This document shows positions 15,567 to 23,947 of a stretch of 64,000 bases of DNA, in pieces. The DNA comes from Nonomuraea cypriaca. GTDB lineage: Bacteria; Actinomycetota; Actinomycetes; Streptosporangiales; Streptosporangiaceae. The translations under genes and the position numbers were made by a program. Location of the stretch: contig NZ_JADOGI010000021.1 of NCBI RefSeq assembly GCF_015645445.1, forward strand, positions 1-64,000, read 5' to 3'. The first letter of the stretch is position 1, and every line of letters starts with the position of its first letter. The notes beneath the pieces were generated by a model, which was not told the DNA's origin, searched no databases, and worked only from the letters and a program-made list of their open reading frames with translations.

Positions 15567-16470
15567 TCACGCCGCAAGCGCATCGCCGATCCGCTGGTTG
15601 GCGATCTCCTTCTGGCCGTCGATGCACTTGGCGTAGACCCTCAGGAGGACATCGACGCCGTGGCCCGCTCGTTCGGCCACATCCGGGGCTGAGACGCCTG
15701 CGTTCAGCCAGAGCGAGACAGCCGCGTGCCGGAGATCGTATGGGCGCTTGGCGAGCGGAGAGGCGACCTGGGCGGGGGTGAAGGCCAGGAGGCGGGAGTC
15801 CTGCCGACCTCGGTGTAGGCGGTGGATGCCACGACACCGCCTCGTTCGCTGGAGAAGATACGGCCGTCCTTGGCGGTGCCGTACTCGGCGATGTGCTCCC
15901 GGAGGATCTTGACCAGCTCTGGTGGGATGGGCACCGGCCGGACGTCTTGTTTGCCCCGGTGCTTCAGCCCACGTTCCTCGTGGGCGTTGCCGCTGTCGGT
16001 CCACTGGGTGTTGACCTCAGGGCGGGATACGTCGATTGTGAGCCGTCCCCAGCCCGATACAGGTAGTTGGCGTCCTGGATGCGAAGTCCGACCGCTTCGG
16101 CCGGGCGCAGGGCGGCGTAGTACATGCAGGCAAAGAGAGCCATCAGCCGCCGGCCTCTGCCGCGCCGTCCTATGTAGGTCACCGCTGTCAGCAGCTCTTG
16201 CGCCTGGCGAGGATTCACCACGACGCGAGGGTCCACGGTCTCGGTCGTCTTGGGCGGCTTCCACTTGACCTTGTGCAGCGGATTTGCCGAAAGCTCCTCC
16301 AACTCCACCGCGTACTCCAAAAGCGCATGGAAGACGGCGCGCTTTCGGGCGATCGTCGTTGAGGCCGCCGCCTTCCCGTCGAGGCACAGGGTCAGGGCGT
16401 GCAGAGCGAGCCGCGCCATCTTGGCCTCCTCCAGAGCCGCTAGGTCGAGCGAGGCCGCTTCCACGCCGCC
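15567..16470 (-). pseudogene. Second tyrosine integrase, N-terminally truncated and frameshifted twice
   Basis: Three minus-strand frames together encode an integrase. The first (about 16470-16050) gives ARKRAVFHALLEYAVELEEL and the catalytic Arg in YAALRPAEAVGL. The second (about 16060-15810) gives GLKHRGKQDVRPVPIPPELV. The third (about 15810-15567) gives RPYDLRHAAVSLWLNAGVS, then GHG and LRVYAKC with the catalytic Tyr. The N-terminal arm-binding region is missing, and homology stops where the structured element at 16464-16618 begins. It is next to att-like repeats. It is certainly inactive as it stands. Confidence 0.85.
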
Positions 16471-16618
16471 GCACGGATACAGCCCTACGATCGCCACGTG
16501 TGGGCCGACCTCCGTCGTTGGTCGGGGGCGATCGACGATCCGCTGCTTCGTTCCTCAGCACCGGCTCACCGGATGGCGGTCGTCTCTCCGTCCTTCCACG
16601 CGCATTACCCGTAGCCGT
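16464..16618 (+). ncRNA. Structured repeat element, copy 2 (covarying hairpins; unknown class)
   Basis: This is homologous to 12966-13130. It has CGATCGCC (16488-16495), a 31-nt variable segment containing its own hairpin (CCGACC/GGTCGG), GGCGATCG (16527-16534), then a hairpin with stem CCGCTGC/GCACCGG (one mismatch, 16540-16564) and loop TTCGTTCCTCA, then CTCACCG. Loops and linkers are identical to copy 1 while the stem sequence differs with compensation. It replaces the N-terminus of the integrase, so the element is or was mobile, or is part of something that was. Confidence 0.5.
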
Positions 16619-16718
16619 AGGCCTGTCAGCGGGCCGATTCAGGATTACGCCCTCGTCTACAGGAGCGCACGCATGAGCCTGGTGGGGCTTGGTGTGGTGC
16701 CGCACCGATGGATGGGGG

Positions 16719-17141
16719 CTATGCGGGGAGCAGGGTGGAGGCGCCGACGTGCGCTGGCCGGACCGCCGTGAAATGGCGTACGTCGAGCGTGAACACCTCG
16801 TTGACCTTCAGGCGCTCGGCTATGGCGACGACTGACGCATCGACTGCGCCAAGTGGGAAGTCCGCATACTGCTCGACCAGCGAGGCAGCTCTGGAGAGGT
16901 CACGCTTGGTCAGCTCGACAAGCGTGAAGACGTCCGACTCAAGAGCGCGGAGAAACGCAGCCTCCGGCGCAGCGCCGCCGAATCGAGAAATCATGTAGCA
17001 CACTTCGGCTGTGACGAGGCTGGGGACGAGGAGCTCGTTACGCGCGTCGTGGAGGCGTTGGAACTCGCGGACACAGCGTTCGTGATGGGCATCGTCAGCG
17101 AGCGCGGCGGCCACGAGCGGGCCGGTGTCGACGACGATCAC
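16719..17141 (-). CDS. PIN-domain ribonuclease toxin (VapC-like)
   Basis: The start is GTG 17141 ([17 protein letters not shown]), giving 140 residues. PIN acidic residues are visible: the first Asp in VVDTGPL, the Glu in [14 protein letters not shown], and the C-terminal pair in [15 protein letters not shown] and [12 protein letters not shown] toxins of VapBC pairs cut RNA, often tRNA or rRNA. Its start overlaps the stop of the upstream small gene by 4 bp (GTGA), the standard antitoxin-toxin arrangement. Confidence 0.85.
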   Translation of the reverse strand: MIVVDTGPLVAAALADDAHHERCVREFQRLHDARNELLVPSLVTAEVCYMISRFGGAAPEAAFLRALESDVFTLVELTKRDLSRAASLVEQYADFPLGAVDASVVAIAERLKVNEVFTLDVRHFTAVRPAHVGASTLLPA

Positions 17142-17371
17142 TCCTCGCGCCCGAAGCCCTCGGCAAGAATTTCCTCGGTACGGGCGGCCACGTCCGAGCG
17201 GCCGGCATGGACGGAGCCGAAGAACGCCGGAGGCCATGGTTCGCTCTCGGCGTGCCCGGAGGAGTGGACCAGCCGCAGCGTGTGTGCGCGGATCTCCTGG
17301 AGCTGCTCTCCGGTGAGCTGGTCGACCAGCCGATGCAGGTCCTCGTACTCTTCAGAGGCGGCAGCCGTCAT
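17138..17371 (-). CDS. Antitoxin partner of the PIN toxin
   Basis: The start is taken as ATG 17371 ([19 protein letters not shown]), giving 77 residues. The protein is helical with [22 protein letters not shown], then a Pro/Trp-rich tail ([10 protein letters not shown]) ending in [12 protein letters not shown]. This tail layout is known from antitoxins that wrap around PIN toxins, although no clear DNA-binding ribbon-helix or AbrB motif is visible. It is encoded directly before the toxin with overlap. Confidence 0.7.
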   Translation of the reverse strand: MTAAASEEYEDLHRLVDQLTGEQLQEIRAHTLRLVHSSGHAESEPWPPAFFGSVHAGRSDVAARTEEILAEGFGREE

Positions 17372-17411
17372 GCGTCTGATTCTACGCGCTGGAACCGATC
17401 GATTCCGAGCC

Positions 17412-17516
17412 GTGCAATATGCGTGCAATGATCTTGTCGGCCCAGGCCGAGCGGGTGGGCGTCGGCGCAGGTCAGGAGCTTAGTGGAACCCGGAACGGTC
17501 ACGCGCTGTAAAACCG
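17412..17516 (+). repeat. Attachment-like repeat: tandem GTGCAAT and partial tRNA-like core
   Basis: GTGCAATATGCGTGCAATG (17412-17430) is followed at 17493-17516 by GAACGGTCACGCGCTGTAAAACCG, which matches the first 24 bases of the 15141 remnant with one change. The intervening 60 bp also resemble 15080-15140. Together with 15060-15205 this forms a roughly 115-bp direct repeat around the second integrase pseudogene and the toxin-antitoxin pair. Confidence 0.55.
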
Positions 17517-17661
17517 CTGCAGGCTTCGCAGCGTAAGACTGCGGCAGGGGAAAACCAGTACAGCGGGTGGGATTACCGTCACCCAAAGCCGAGAACTTCG
17601 ACCCCGTGACCGCGATGGCCGCCCCAGCGCAGGATGGCGGCGCGAGAAGAGGGACTCGACC

Positions 17662-17982
17662 ATGCCCAAGTATCTGATTCAGGCGACCTACACCGCAGAT
17701 GGCCTCAAAGGAGTGTTGCAAGATGGCGGCACCGGACGCCGGCAAGCGGTGGAGCGCATGGCGGAAAGCGTCGGCGGCCGGGTCGAGCAGATGTATTTCA
17801 CGTTCGGCGAGACGGACACGTATGTGATCGTCGACCTTCCGAGCAATGCGGCTTCGGCCGCTGTGGGTCTCACAATATCGGCGTCTGGGGCGGTACGAAC
17901 GAAGACGGCTGTCCTGCTGACGCCAGAGGAGATCGACGATGCCGCGCGGATGGAGGTGGCATACCGGGCTCCTGGCGCGTGA
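17662..17982 (+). CDS. GYD-domain protein
   Basis: This 106-residue protein has the GYD-family pattern: YLIQATYTADGLKGVLQDGG at the start, then RRQAVERMAESVGGRVEQMYF and GETDTYVIVDLPSNAAS. GYD proteins are small ferredoxin-like-fold proteins found alone in many bacteria; the function is unknown. A ribosome site (GAAGAGGGA) precedes ATG 17662. It stands alone between an att-like repeat and a TPR gene. Confidence 0.8.
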   Translation: MPKYLIQATYTADGLKGVLQDGGTGRRQAVERMAESVGGRVEQMYFTFGETDTYVIVDLPSNAASAAVGLTISASGAVRTKTAVLLTPEEIDDAARMEVAYRAPGA

Positions 17983-18061
17983 CAGTCGGGTGATTGCGCG
18001 TGTCGGCGGCGGCCAGCCACGGATCGGAAGATTCAGAGTGGCCATTTTCCGGTAGAGGCCC

Positions 18062-18517
18062 TCATCTCAGCTGTTCGGTCAGCCGCTCCAGGCCACCCTT
18101 GATGAGTTGCCCATACTCGTCGTCGCCAAGCGCGCCGATCGTGGCCTGCGCCTGCTGGAGGTGCTCACGGGCGCGGCCGAGATCGCCCAGCTTGCGATAG
18201 CACTCGGTCAAGTTGAGGTGCAACGACGGGTACAAACCAGCCACCGAGAGCGTCACCCCAGCTTCCGCCACCCGCTCATCGGTGATCAGGTCGGCGGCGG
18301 CAAGCGCGCGCAGGTCCCAAATCAGCTCTTGGTGCACGTCGTCTTGCACGTCGGCCATCGCGTGGGCAAGGACGCAAATGTGCAGCGGGTCGCCTTGCTC
18401 GCCGCCGATGTCGTCCCAGATCTGTGCGAACAGGTCGTGAGCGGCCTCACGCTGACCTCGGTGGTGGTGCAGCTCCACCCCCTCGCCGATCCGGGTGATC
18501 ATTGGGTCGGTGATCAT
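18062..18517 (-). CDS. Tetratricopeptide-repeat protein
   Basis: This 151-residue all-helical protein has TPR-like pairs: EGVELHHHRGQREAAHDLFA, ALAHAMADVQDDVHQELIWD and LNLTECYRKLGDLGRAREHL. It resembles standalone actinobacterial TPR proteins of this size, or the C-terminal half of the XRE-TPR regulators seen at 7293. The start at ATG 18517 directly abuts a tRNA-Thr 3' remnant, so it might also be the tail of a longer gene cut by integration. Confidence 0.6.
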   Translation of the reverse strand: MITDPMITRIGEGVELHHHRGQREAAHDLFAQIWDDIGGEQGDPLHICVLAHAMADVQDDVHQELIWDLRALAAADLITDERVAEAGVTLSVAGLYPSLHLNLTECYRKLGDLGRAREHLQQAQATIGALGDDEYGQLIKGGLERLTEQLR

Positions 18518-18526
18518 CAGCGGCTC

Positions 18527-18576
18527 CTTTATCTCGTATACATAAGGTCAGGGGTTCGATTCCCCTCGTCGGCTCC
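18527..18576 (+). repeat. tRNA-Thr(CGT)-like 3' half, attachment-site remnant
   Basis: The sequence reads CTCGTAT (anticodon-loop-like), AAGGTC, then the T-arm CAGGGG-TTCGATT-CCCCT and acceptor GTCGGCTCC. That is the 3' half of an actinobacterial tRNA-Thr. The anticodon stem does not pair and no D-arm lies upstream, so it is a recombination remnant rather than a gene. Confidence 0.6.
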
Positions 18577-18733
18577 CAGGGGAGTGCCCTTCGCTTGATC
18601 CCGGAGGGCTCTTTCGATCTCGTACAGCGAGAGCATCCGGGGTAGAGGACTCCTTCACCTGGCGACGTTTCCCGCCTCTCGTGGCAGGGCCCCGGTGTAT
18701 TGTTCCATTGGTGTCGTCTGAGGAGTGAAGCCG

Positions 18734-18991
18734 GTGTCAAATCCCCAGCCTCATCAAGGAACGCCCGACGTCGCGCCGCGGACACCGTGGTGGCCGATCG
18801 TCGCGATGGCTGCCTCGTGGATCATCGGCATCTTGTGGATCGTCCTGTTCTACGTGAATCCAACCCTCCCGGTTCTCAGCGAGTTGGGGAACTGGAACCT
18901 GCTGATCGGTTTCGCCCTCCTTCTCCTGGGCGGCGCCTTCCTGCTGATCTTTGCGGTGACGGCGATAGTGATGGCACACCGCCGCGGATGA
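18734..18991 (+). CDS. CrgA-like small membrane protein (septation-associated family)
   Basis: GTG 18734 has GAGGAG 8 bp upstream and gives 85 residues. Two membrane helices are clear (about residues 20-40 and 52-78). Residues such as WWPIVAM, GILWIVLFYV, PVLSELGNWNLLIGFALLL match the CrgA plan, in which an LxxWN-x2-IGF block starts the second helix. CrgA links FtsZ, FtsI and wall synthesis in actinobacteria. The housekeeping crgA is normally near the origin, so this is probably a paralogue in accessory DNA. Confidence 0.6.
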   Translation: MSNPQPHQGTPDVAPRTPWWPIVAMAASWIIGILWIVLFYVNPTLPVLSELGNWNLLIGFALLLLGGAFLLIFAVTAIVMAHRRG

Positions 18992-19203
18992 CGCGCGGGG
19001 GCACTCCGACTCCGGGATGCTCGCCGCGGCGGATGCCTGGCCCGTAAGTGGTAGACGAGATGCTCAGCGTGGGCATGGTGTGCGCGTCGCCGGGTCGGGG
19101 CTGTTCGCCGGCCATAAAGAGGTCATCTCATCTGGCAAGGAGGGCTTGCACGGACGAACCGGAGCAGGTGATTCACCGTTGGGCAGCGGAGGCCTCTTGG
19201 GTT

Positions 19204-19725
19204 TCAGCGCGGCCTACGCCAGTAAGCGAGCTGTCCGCTCGTGCTCTTGACCGCGCGTGGTGTCGACTCGTCCTGAGGCCAGATCTGCAGGAGATAGCGG
19301 TCGATGACCTCGTCGGAGGTGCCCACCTCCGCGGCCTCGCCCATGTTCTGAGCGTGGTAGCGCAGTCGGTACCAGCCCGGTCCCGTTGGCAGCGTGGGGA
19401 GTTCATGGACGTCTCCGCCGCCCCACTCGTACAGGGACAGCTGTCCGGCCTCGGACTTGAAGCTGATCTCCACGATGTCCTCGTACCCGTCGGTGTCCGC
19501 CCCCGGGTCGTGGTCGGCCACGGTCACCGAGAAACCGACCGCTCCAGTGTGCAGGCCCGTGATCAGGAAAGCGCCGCCGTCATCCACCCGTATGATCCCG
19601 GCAGGATGCACAGAATGATCGTCGGGTATTCCCTCCGGGCCCATGGCGTCGTCGGTGTCGTCGACGAGGTACGCCTGCCCATAGTGAACGCCGAGATCGA
19701 ACGACACAGTGCGAGGATCGGTCAT
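19204..19725 (-). CDS. Hypothetical acidic protein
   Basis: The start is taken as ATG 19725 (MTDPRTVSFDLGVHYGQAYL), giving 173 residues; an in-frame ATG exists at 19746. The protein is acidic and beta-rich: GAFLITGLHTGAVGFSVTVAD, DGYEDIVEISFKSEAGQLSL, GPGWYRLRYHAQ and DRYLLQIWPQDE. Such small acidic proteins (competence ComJ/immunity-like shape) are frequent in actinobacteria. No catalytic motif is visible. A weak resemblance to 13131-13595 is noted. Confidence 0.6.
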   Translation of the reverse strand: MTDPRTVSFDLGVHYGQAYLVDDTDDAMGPEGIPDDHSVHPAGIIRVDDGGAFLITGLHTGAVGFSVTVADHDPGADTDGYEDIVEISFKSEAGQLSLYEWGGGDVHELPTLPTGPGWYRLRYHAQNMGEAAEVGTSDEVIDRYLLQIWPQDESTPRAVKSTSGQLAYWRRPR

Positions 19726-19863
19726 GGCCGGCAAGCCTACGATCATGAACTGACATTTCCAGCCGTGCAGGACCGCGGCTCTCTGTCGACACCTTGGTAT
19801 GGTGCCCAGGTCGCACCGCTTGGACAGTACGGCAGTTGCTCAAGGGAGAGGGGCCAGGCCACG

Positions 19864-20715
19864 ATGCAGGCGTCAGAGTTCCCGCGTGCAGCGGCTGCGG
19901 CCATGTCGACCGCCTCATCACTTGGCCTGACAGTCGACGACGCGATCGTTCTTCATGACTCGAACAAGCTCACTCTGCGTCTGCTGCCTTGTGACGTCCT
20001 GGCCCGGGTGGCACCTGTAGCGCATCAGGTCGCACAGTTCGAAATCGAGCTTGCTCAACGGCTCGCCGAATCCGAGAGCCCTGTGGCTGCTCTCGAGCCT
20101 CGAGTGGAGCCACGCGTCTACGAGCGTGATGGCTTCGTGGTCACGCTGTGGACCTACTACGAACCTGCGACACCTCGAGAGGTCTCACCAGCCGACTACG
20201 CCAATGCGCTCGAGCGGCTGCATGCCGGCATGCGCAAGCTCGATGTCCCTTCGCCGCACTTCACGGACCGAGTCGAGCAGGCCCAACAACTCGTGGCAAG
20301 CCGCGACCACACTCCGGCGCTCGCCGACGCGGACCGGGAGCTCCTCGGCAACACGTTACGAAGCCTGAGACGAGTGATCGGCGATCGCGGCGGCGCCGAG
20401 CAGCTACTGCACGGCGAGCCGCACCCAGGCAACGTGCTCACCACGAAGAACGGGCCGCTGTTCATAGACCTCGAGACGTGCTGCCGTGGGCCTGTCGAAT
20501 TCGACCTCGCCCATGCGCCCGAAGAAGTCAGCGAGCACTATCGAGGTGTCAATCAAGACTTGCTACGCGAGTGCCGGATCCTCGTGCTGGCGATGGTCAC
20601 AACGTGGCGCTGGGATCGAGGCGACCAATTCCCAAACGGGCGCCGGCTGGGCACAGAGTGGCTCAGCCAGATCCGAGCAGCGCTCGATAGCAACGGGCTG
20701 GATACCCATGGCTGA
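19864..20715 (+). CDS. Aminoglycoside-phosphotransferase-fold kinase
   Basis: ATG 19864 (MQASEFPRAAAAAMSTASSLG) gives 283 residues; the upstream open frame lacks homology. The catalytic loop is LLHGEPHPGNVL (Brenner motif HGxxHxxN, with Glu instead of the usual Asp) and the metal-binding segment is LFIDLETCCRGPVEFDLAH. The N-lobe has VLARVAPV and a hinge-like VTLWTYYEPAT. The family includes aminoglycoside, macrolide and choline kinases; the substrate here is unknown. HGE in place of HGD is uncommon but occurs in this superfamily. Confidence 0.8.
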   Translation: MQASEFPRAAAAAMSTASSLGLTVDDAIVLHDSNKLTLRLLPCDVLARVAPVAHQVAQFEIELAQRLAESESPVAALEPRVEPRVYERDGFVVTLWTYYEPATPREVSPADYANALERLHAGMRKLDVPSPHFTDRVEQAQQLVASRDHTPALADADRELLGNTLRSLRRVIGDRGGAEQLLHGEPHPGNVLTTKNGPLFIDLETCCRGPVEFDLAHAPEEVSEHYRGVNQDLLRECRILVLAMVTTWRWDRGDQFPNGRRLGTEWLSQIRAALDSNGLDTHG

Positions 20716-20772
20716 TCACGGGCCTTCGAGGTCGTGGCCGGCTCTGTTGATGTCCTCGAGCTTGCCGGCGGG

Positions 20773-20971
20773 TCAGCGTTCCAGCACTGTGGTGGCTTGT
20801 CCGACCTCGATGAGGTAACCGTCCGGGTCGCGCACGTAGCAGCGAAGTTCGGATCCGCGGTTCGGCGACGGTGAGGAAGTGTGTGAGCAGTAGCCCGGTC
20901 TCCGGGGCAGGGAAATCACCGCGGCGCATGTCAGCCTCCCATCGCTTCAGGATTCGAGCGTGAGGCACCAA
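20773..20971 (-). pseudogene. VOC/glyoxalase-family protein with internal deletion and frameshift
   Basis: The minus strand has the N-terminus of a VOC protein (RRGDFPAPETGLLLTHFLTV) in one frame and, after a short join, its C-terminus (ELRCYVRDPDGYLIEVGQ) in another. Intact relatives have about 90 residues between these blocks. This is a deletion scar, so the product is not functional. Confidence 0.7.
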
Positions 20972-21296
20972 TCGAGCGGGGATCCATGACTACTCCTTGC
21001 CGTTGTGTCAGTGGTTACCCCCTAAGGACCGGACAGCAGGGCAAGGTGTGACAGGTGCGGCGGAAGGGCCCTGCCTACCTGAGTGCGCATGGACAGCGCC
21101 GAGCGCTCGGCCGCCTTTTGAGCCGGCCGATGGTGTCACACATTCGGTGGCCGCCTGGTCTTAGGTGAAGCACGCATCCGATTCGGCGCGGTGGTGAGAA
21201 GGGCGGACCATGAGGGTGACACATCGCCGGAGATCGGCCTCGTCGGTTTTGAACGGCTACTGGCTGGACGGTCGCGGTTATGGGAGGCGTCACGCC
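20972..21296. other. Intergenic stretch between the VOC remnant and the patatin operon
   Basis: I see no gene here. A perfect 14-bp palindrome, GCCGAGCGCTCGGC, lies at 21098-21111 and could be an operator or part of a terminator. The patatin start has a good ribosome site (GGGAGG) at its right end. Confidence 0.4.
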
Positions 21297-22232
21297 ATGA
21301 CGGGCGACGAGGGGACACGTTTCTCGCCACCGAGCCGGCCGGACGAGGTCCCGACGCCGGTGGGCCTGGACGCCCTGCCCCGTCCCGTGGCGGCGGTGGT
21401 CGGGGGCGGGGGAGTGCTCGGGGCCGCGCAGGTTGGCGTCGGGTACGCGTTGGAGCAGCGAGGATTCGTCCCGGACCTGATCATCGGAACCTCGGTGGGT
21501 GCCCTCAACGGAGCGATCGTGGCCGCCCACCCCGGCCAGGCCGCACCATGGCTGGATCGCGTGTGGACCCGGCTGCGTCGCCATGAGGTGTATCCGCTCG
21601 GCTTCCTGGTCTCGCGGTCCAGCGTATTCGCCGATCGCGGCCTGCGCAGGCTGATCACCCGGGCCGAGCTGCCGTCGCGGATCGAACAGCTGGAGATTCC
21701 CTTCACTGCGGTGGCCACGGATCTGGTCACCGGCGCCGAGGTGCTGCTCGACCGCGGCGACCTGGAGTCGGCGCTGCTGGCCAGCGCGGCCATTCCGGGC
21801 GTCCTGCCCCCGGTGGATCGGGACGGCCGGACGCTCGTCGACGGCGGGGTGGCCGCTTATGTCCCGGTACGGGCGGCCCAGCAGGCGGGGGCGGCCAGCG
21901 TGGTGGTGCTGTCGGTCGGGCCGGAAGGCTCGCCGCTGTGTCCGACCGTCCCGCCCCGGCGGGCCGCCGCGGTGGTCGCCAGGGCAGGGCTGCTGCTGTT
22001 CCACCAGCAGATCGAGCGTGACTTGCACGACGTGTCCAGCCAGATTCCGACCGTCGTGGTACCGACCGGCATCGAGACCTGGCCCGCCCCGTGGGACTTC
22101 CGGCACTCCCAGCGGCTGATCGCCACCGCAGCCCACACGGCGGGCCGCTTTCTCGACGGGCTGCGCGTCAACGGGCCCGGCTTGTACCGGGAGGCCGCCC
22201 CGGCCGCTTCAGTAGCGGGGGCCGGCCGATGA
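21297..22232 (+). CDS. Patatin-like phospholipase
   Basis: ATG 21297 is chosen because GGGAGG lies 9 bp upstream; it gives 311 residues. The oxyanion loop is VVGGGGVLGAAQVGV, the nucleophile elbow GTSVGAL and the dyad Asp in LVDGGVAAYVPV. These are the complete catalytic features of bacterial patatins (RssA/Rv-like acyl hydrolases). There is no signal peptide. It starts a four-gene operon with 1-4 bp overlaps, so its substrate is probably linked to the lipid or glycolipid handled by the downstream glycosyltransferase and hydrolase. Confidence 0.88.
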   Translation: MTGDEGTRFSPPSRPDEVPTPVGLDALPRPVAAVVGGGGVLGAAQVGVGYALEQRGFVPDLIIGTSVGALNGAIVAAHPGQAAPWLDRVWTRLRRHEVYPLGFLVSRSSVFADRGLRRLITRAELPSRIEQLEIPFTAVATDLVTGAEVLLDRGDLESALLASAAIPGVLPPVDRDGRTLVDGGVAAYVPVRAAQQAGAASVVVLSVGPEGSPLCPTVPPRRAAAVVARAGLLLFHQQIERDLHDVSSQIPTVVVPTGIETWPAPWDFRHSQRLIATAAHTAGRFLDGLRVNGPGLYREAAPAASVAGAGR

Positions 22233-23452
22233 GTACCATCGCGTTCCTCAACATCCCGATGCACGGGCATGTCAATCCGACGCTGCCGGTCGTGGCCGAG
22301 CTGGTTCGTCGTGGCCACTCCGTCACGTACCACATCGCACCCGCGTTCTCGAAGGAGATCGAGGCCGCCGGTGCGACCGTGTGCCTCTACCCCGAGGCTG
22401 ACCGGCCGCTCGCCGATCCGCCGATGCCGGTCACGATGATCGAGGGGCTCACGCGCACCGCCGTCGACCTGCTGCCCGGTGTGCTTTCTGAACTGCGTGA
22501 CATCCGGCCCGACCTGATCGTCCACGGCTCGGCCTGCCTGTGGGCCGCGGTCGCCGCCCGCGAACTCGGCGTGCCGGCGGCATCGTTGTTCACCACGTTC
22601 GCCTACAACCGCTATGTGCCAAGCCCCACAGGCGCCTCGTGGAAGCTGCTGGCCGCGGCGGCAGGCCGGCCTCGCACTGTCCTGGACTATGTGCGGGCGC
22701 GGCGGAGGTTGCGCCGCCGCTACGACATCCGTGGGTTGCCGCCGCTCGACCTCCTGAACGTACGCCAGCCGCTCAACCTGGTGTTCACCTCGCGCGATTT
22801 CCAGCCCGGCGCCGGCGCCTTCGACGAGTCGTTCCAGTTCGTCGGCCCCAGCCTGGGCGCGCGCCCGGCCGACCCGTCGTTCCCGGTCGATCGGCTGCGG
22901 GCCCCGGTGCTGTACGCATCGCTGGGCACGGTGTTCAACGCCGGCCCGCAGGTGCTGCGTACCTTCGCCGCCGCGCTGTCACCGCTGGGCGGCACCGTGG
23001 TCATCGCCACCGGGGAGACCGATCCGGCCGCGCTGGATCCGCTGCCGGACAACGTGATCGCCCACCGCTTCGTGCCGCAACCAGAGGTGCTGGCCCGTGC
23101 CGCGCTGTTCGTCACCCACGGGGGGATGAACAGCGCCAACGAGGCCATGTACGCCGGGGTCCCGATGCTGGTGATCCCCCAGGGCGCAGACCAGCCGCTG
23201 GTGGCCCGCCGGGTTGTCGAGCTCGGCGTCGGCCTGGCGATCAGTACCAGGGACACCGGCGCGGAACTCGTGCACGCCCTCGCCAAGCGCCTGCTCGACG
23301 AGCCACGCTTCCGGGCCGCGGCGGACGGCTTGCAGGTCGCACAGCGCGAGGCCGGCGGCTATCAGCGCGTCGCCGACGAACTCGAGCGCTACCTGCACCG
23401 GGCCGGCCGGGTCAGCCGGCCGGCCCCGGCAGACTCGCCACAGGAGCGCTGA
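22229..23452 (+). CDS. MGT-type (GT1) glycosyltransferase
   Basis: ATG 22229 overlaps the patatin stop and gives 407 residues. The N-terminal Rossmann half begins STIAFLNIPMHGHVNPTLPV (acceptor domain). The C-terminal half has the donor-binding signature HRFVPQPEVLARAALFVTHG then GMNSANEAMYAGVPMLVIPQ. This is the macrolide-glycosyltransferase family, which adds UDP- or dTDP-sugars to small hydrophobic acceptors, antibiotics or lipids. Position between a patatin and a hydrolase argues for a lipid or sterol-like acceptor, as inference. Confidence 0.88.
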   Translation: MSTIAFLNIPMHGHVNPTLPVVAELVRRGHSVTYHIAPAFSKEIEAAGATVCLYPEADRPLADPPMPVTMIEGLTRTAVDLLPGVLSELRDIRPDLIVHGSACLWAAVAARELGVPAASLFTTFAYNRYVPSPTGASWKLLAAAAGRPRTVLDYVRARRRLRRRYDIRGLPPLDLLNVRQPLNLVFTSRDFQPGAGAFDESFQFVGPSLGARPADPSFPVDRLRAPVLYASLGTVFNAGPQVLRTFAAALSPLGGTVVIATGETDPAALDPLPDNVIAHRFVPQPEVLARAALFVTHGGMNSANEAMYAGVPMLVIPQGADQPLVARRVVELGVGLAISTRDTGAELVHALAKRLLDEPRFRAAADGLQVAQREAGGYQRVADELERYLHRAGRVSRPAPADSPQER

Positions 23453-23455
23453 GCG

Positions 23456-23947
23456 ATGTCACCCCTCGTTGTCGTCCTGCTGCTGCTCGCCGGGCTGTCT
23501 GAGTCCGCGGGCCGGGTCCTGCCCCTGGTAGCTCGCCGGCCCGGCGTGTCGCGGCCCCATGCGATCTTGTTCCTGCTGGCCGGTGCCGTGGTCGAAGGTA
23601 CCGTGATCGCGCTGTGGCCACTGACCGCAGTGACCCTGGCCGAGCTGATGCTGTCCGCTCCACCGCCAGGCGCCGCCGCGTTGACCTGGACGCCCGGCCT
23701 GCTCGCCCCGCTGGTTCTCGCCGCCATCATCGCGTTCCCGCTGCTCGGGCCCCTGCTGCACCTGCTGCTCCTCGTGGGAGTCGGGGCCGGCCTCATCGCC
23801 CCGCTCGCCGCGACGACGGGGCTGGGCTGGTGGGCTGCCGCGGGCTGCGTGGCCATCGCTGGAGTGGGGCTTGCCGCCGCCGTCGATGCCGTACGGCGCG
23901 TGGTCGCGAAGGTCATCGCCACCAGGTCGCAGGAGCTGCTCACATGA
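23456..23947 (+). CDS. Integral membrane protein of the patatin-glycosyltransferase operon
   Basis: This is a 163-residue protein with four or five hydrophobic helices (for example SPLVVVLLLLAGLSESAG, ILFLLAGAVVEGTVIALWPL, APLVLAAIIAFPLLGPLLHL). It has no recognised domain. It begins 3 bp after the glycosyltransferase stop and its own stop overlaps the next start. It may anchor the enzymes or move their product, by inference from operon position. Confidence 0.7.
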   Translation: MSPLVVVLLLLAGLSESAGRVLPLVARRPGVSRPHAILFLLAGAVVEGTVIALWPLTAVTLAELMLSAPPPGAAALTWTPGLLAPLVLAAIIAFPLLGPLLHLLLLVGVGAGLIAPLAATTGLGWWAAAGCVAIAGVGLAAAVDAVRRVVAKVIATRSQELLT

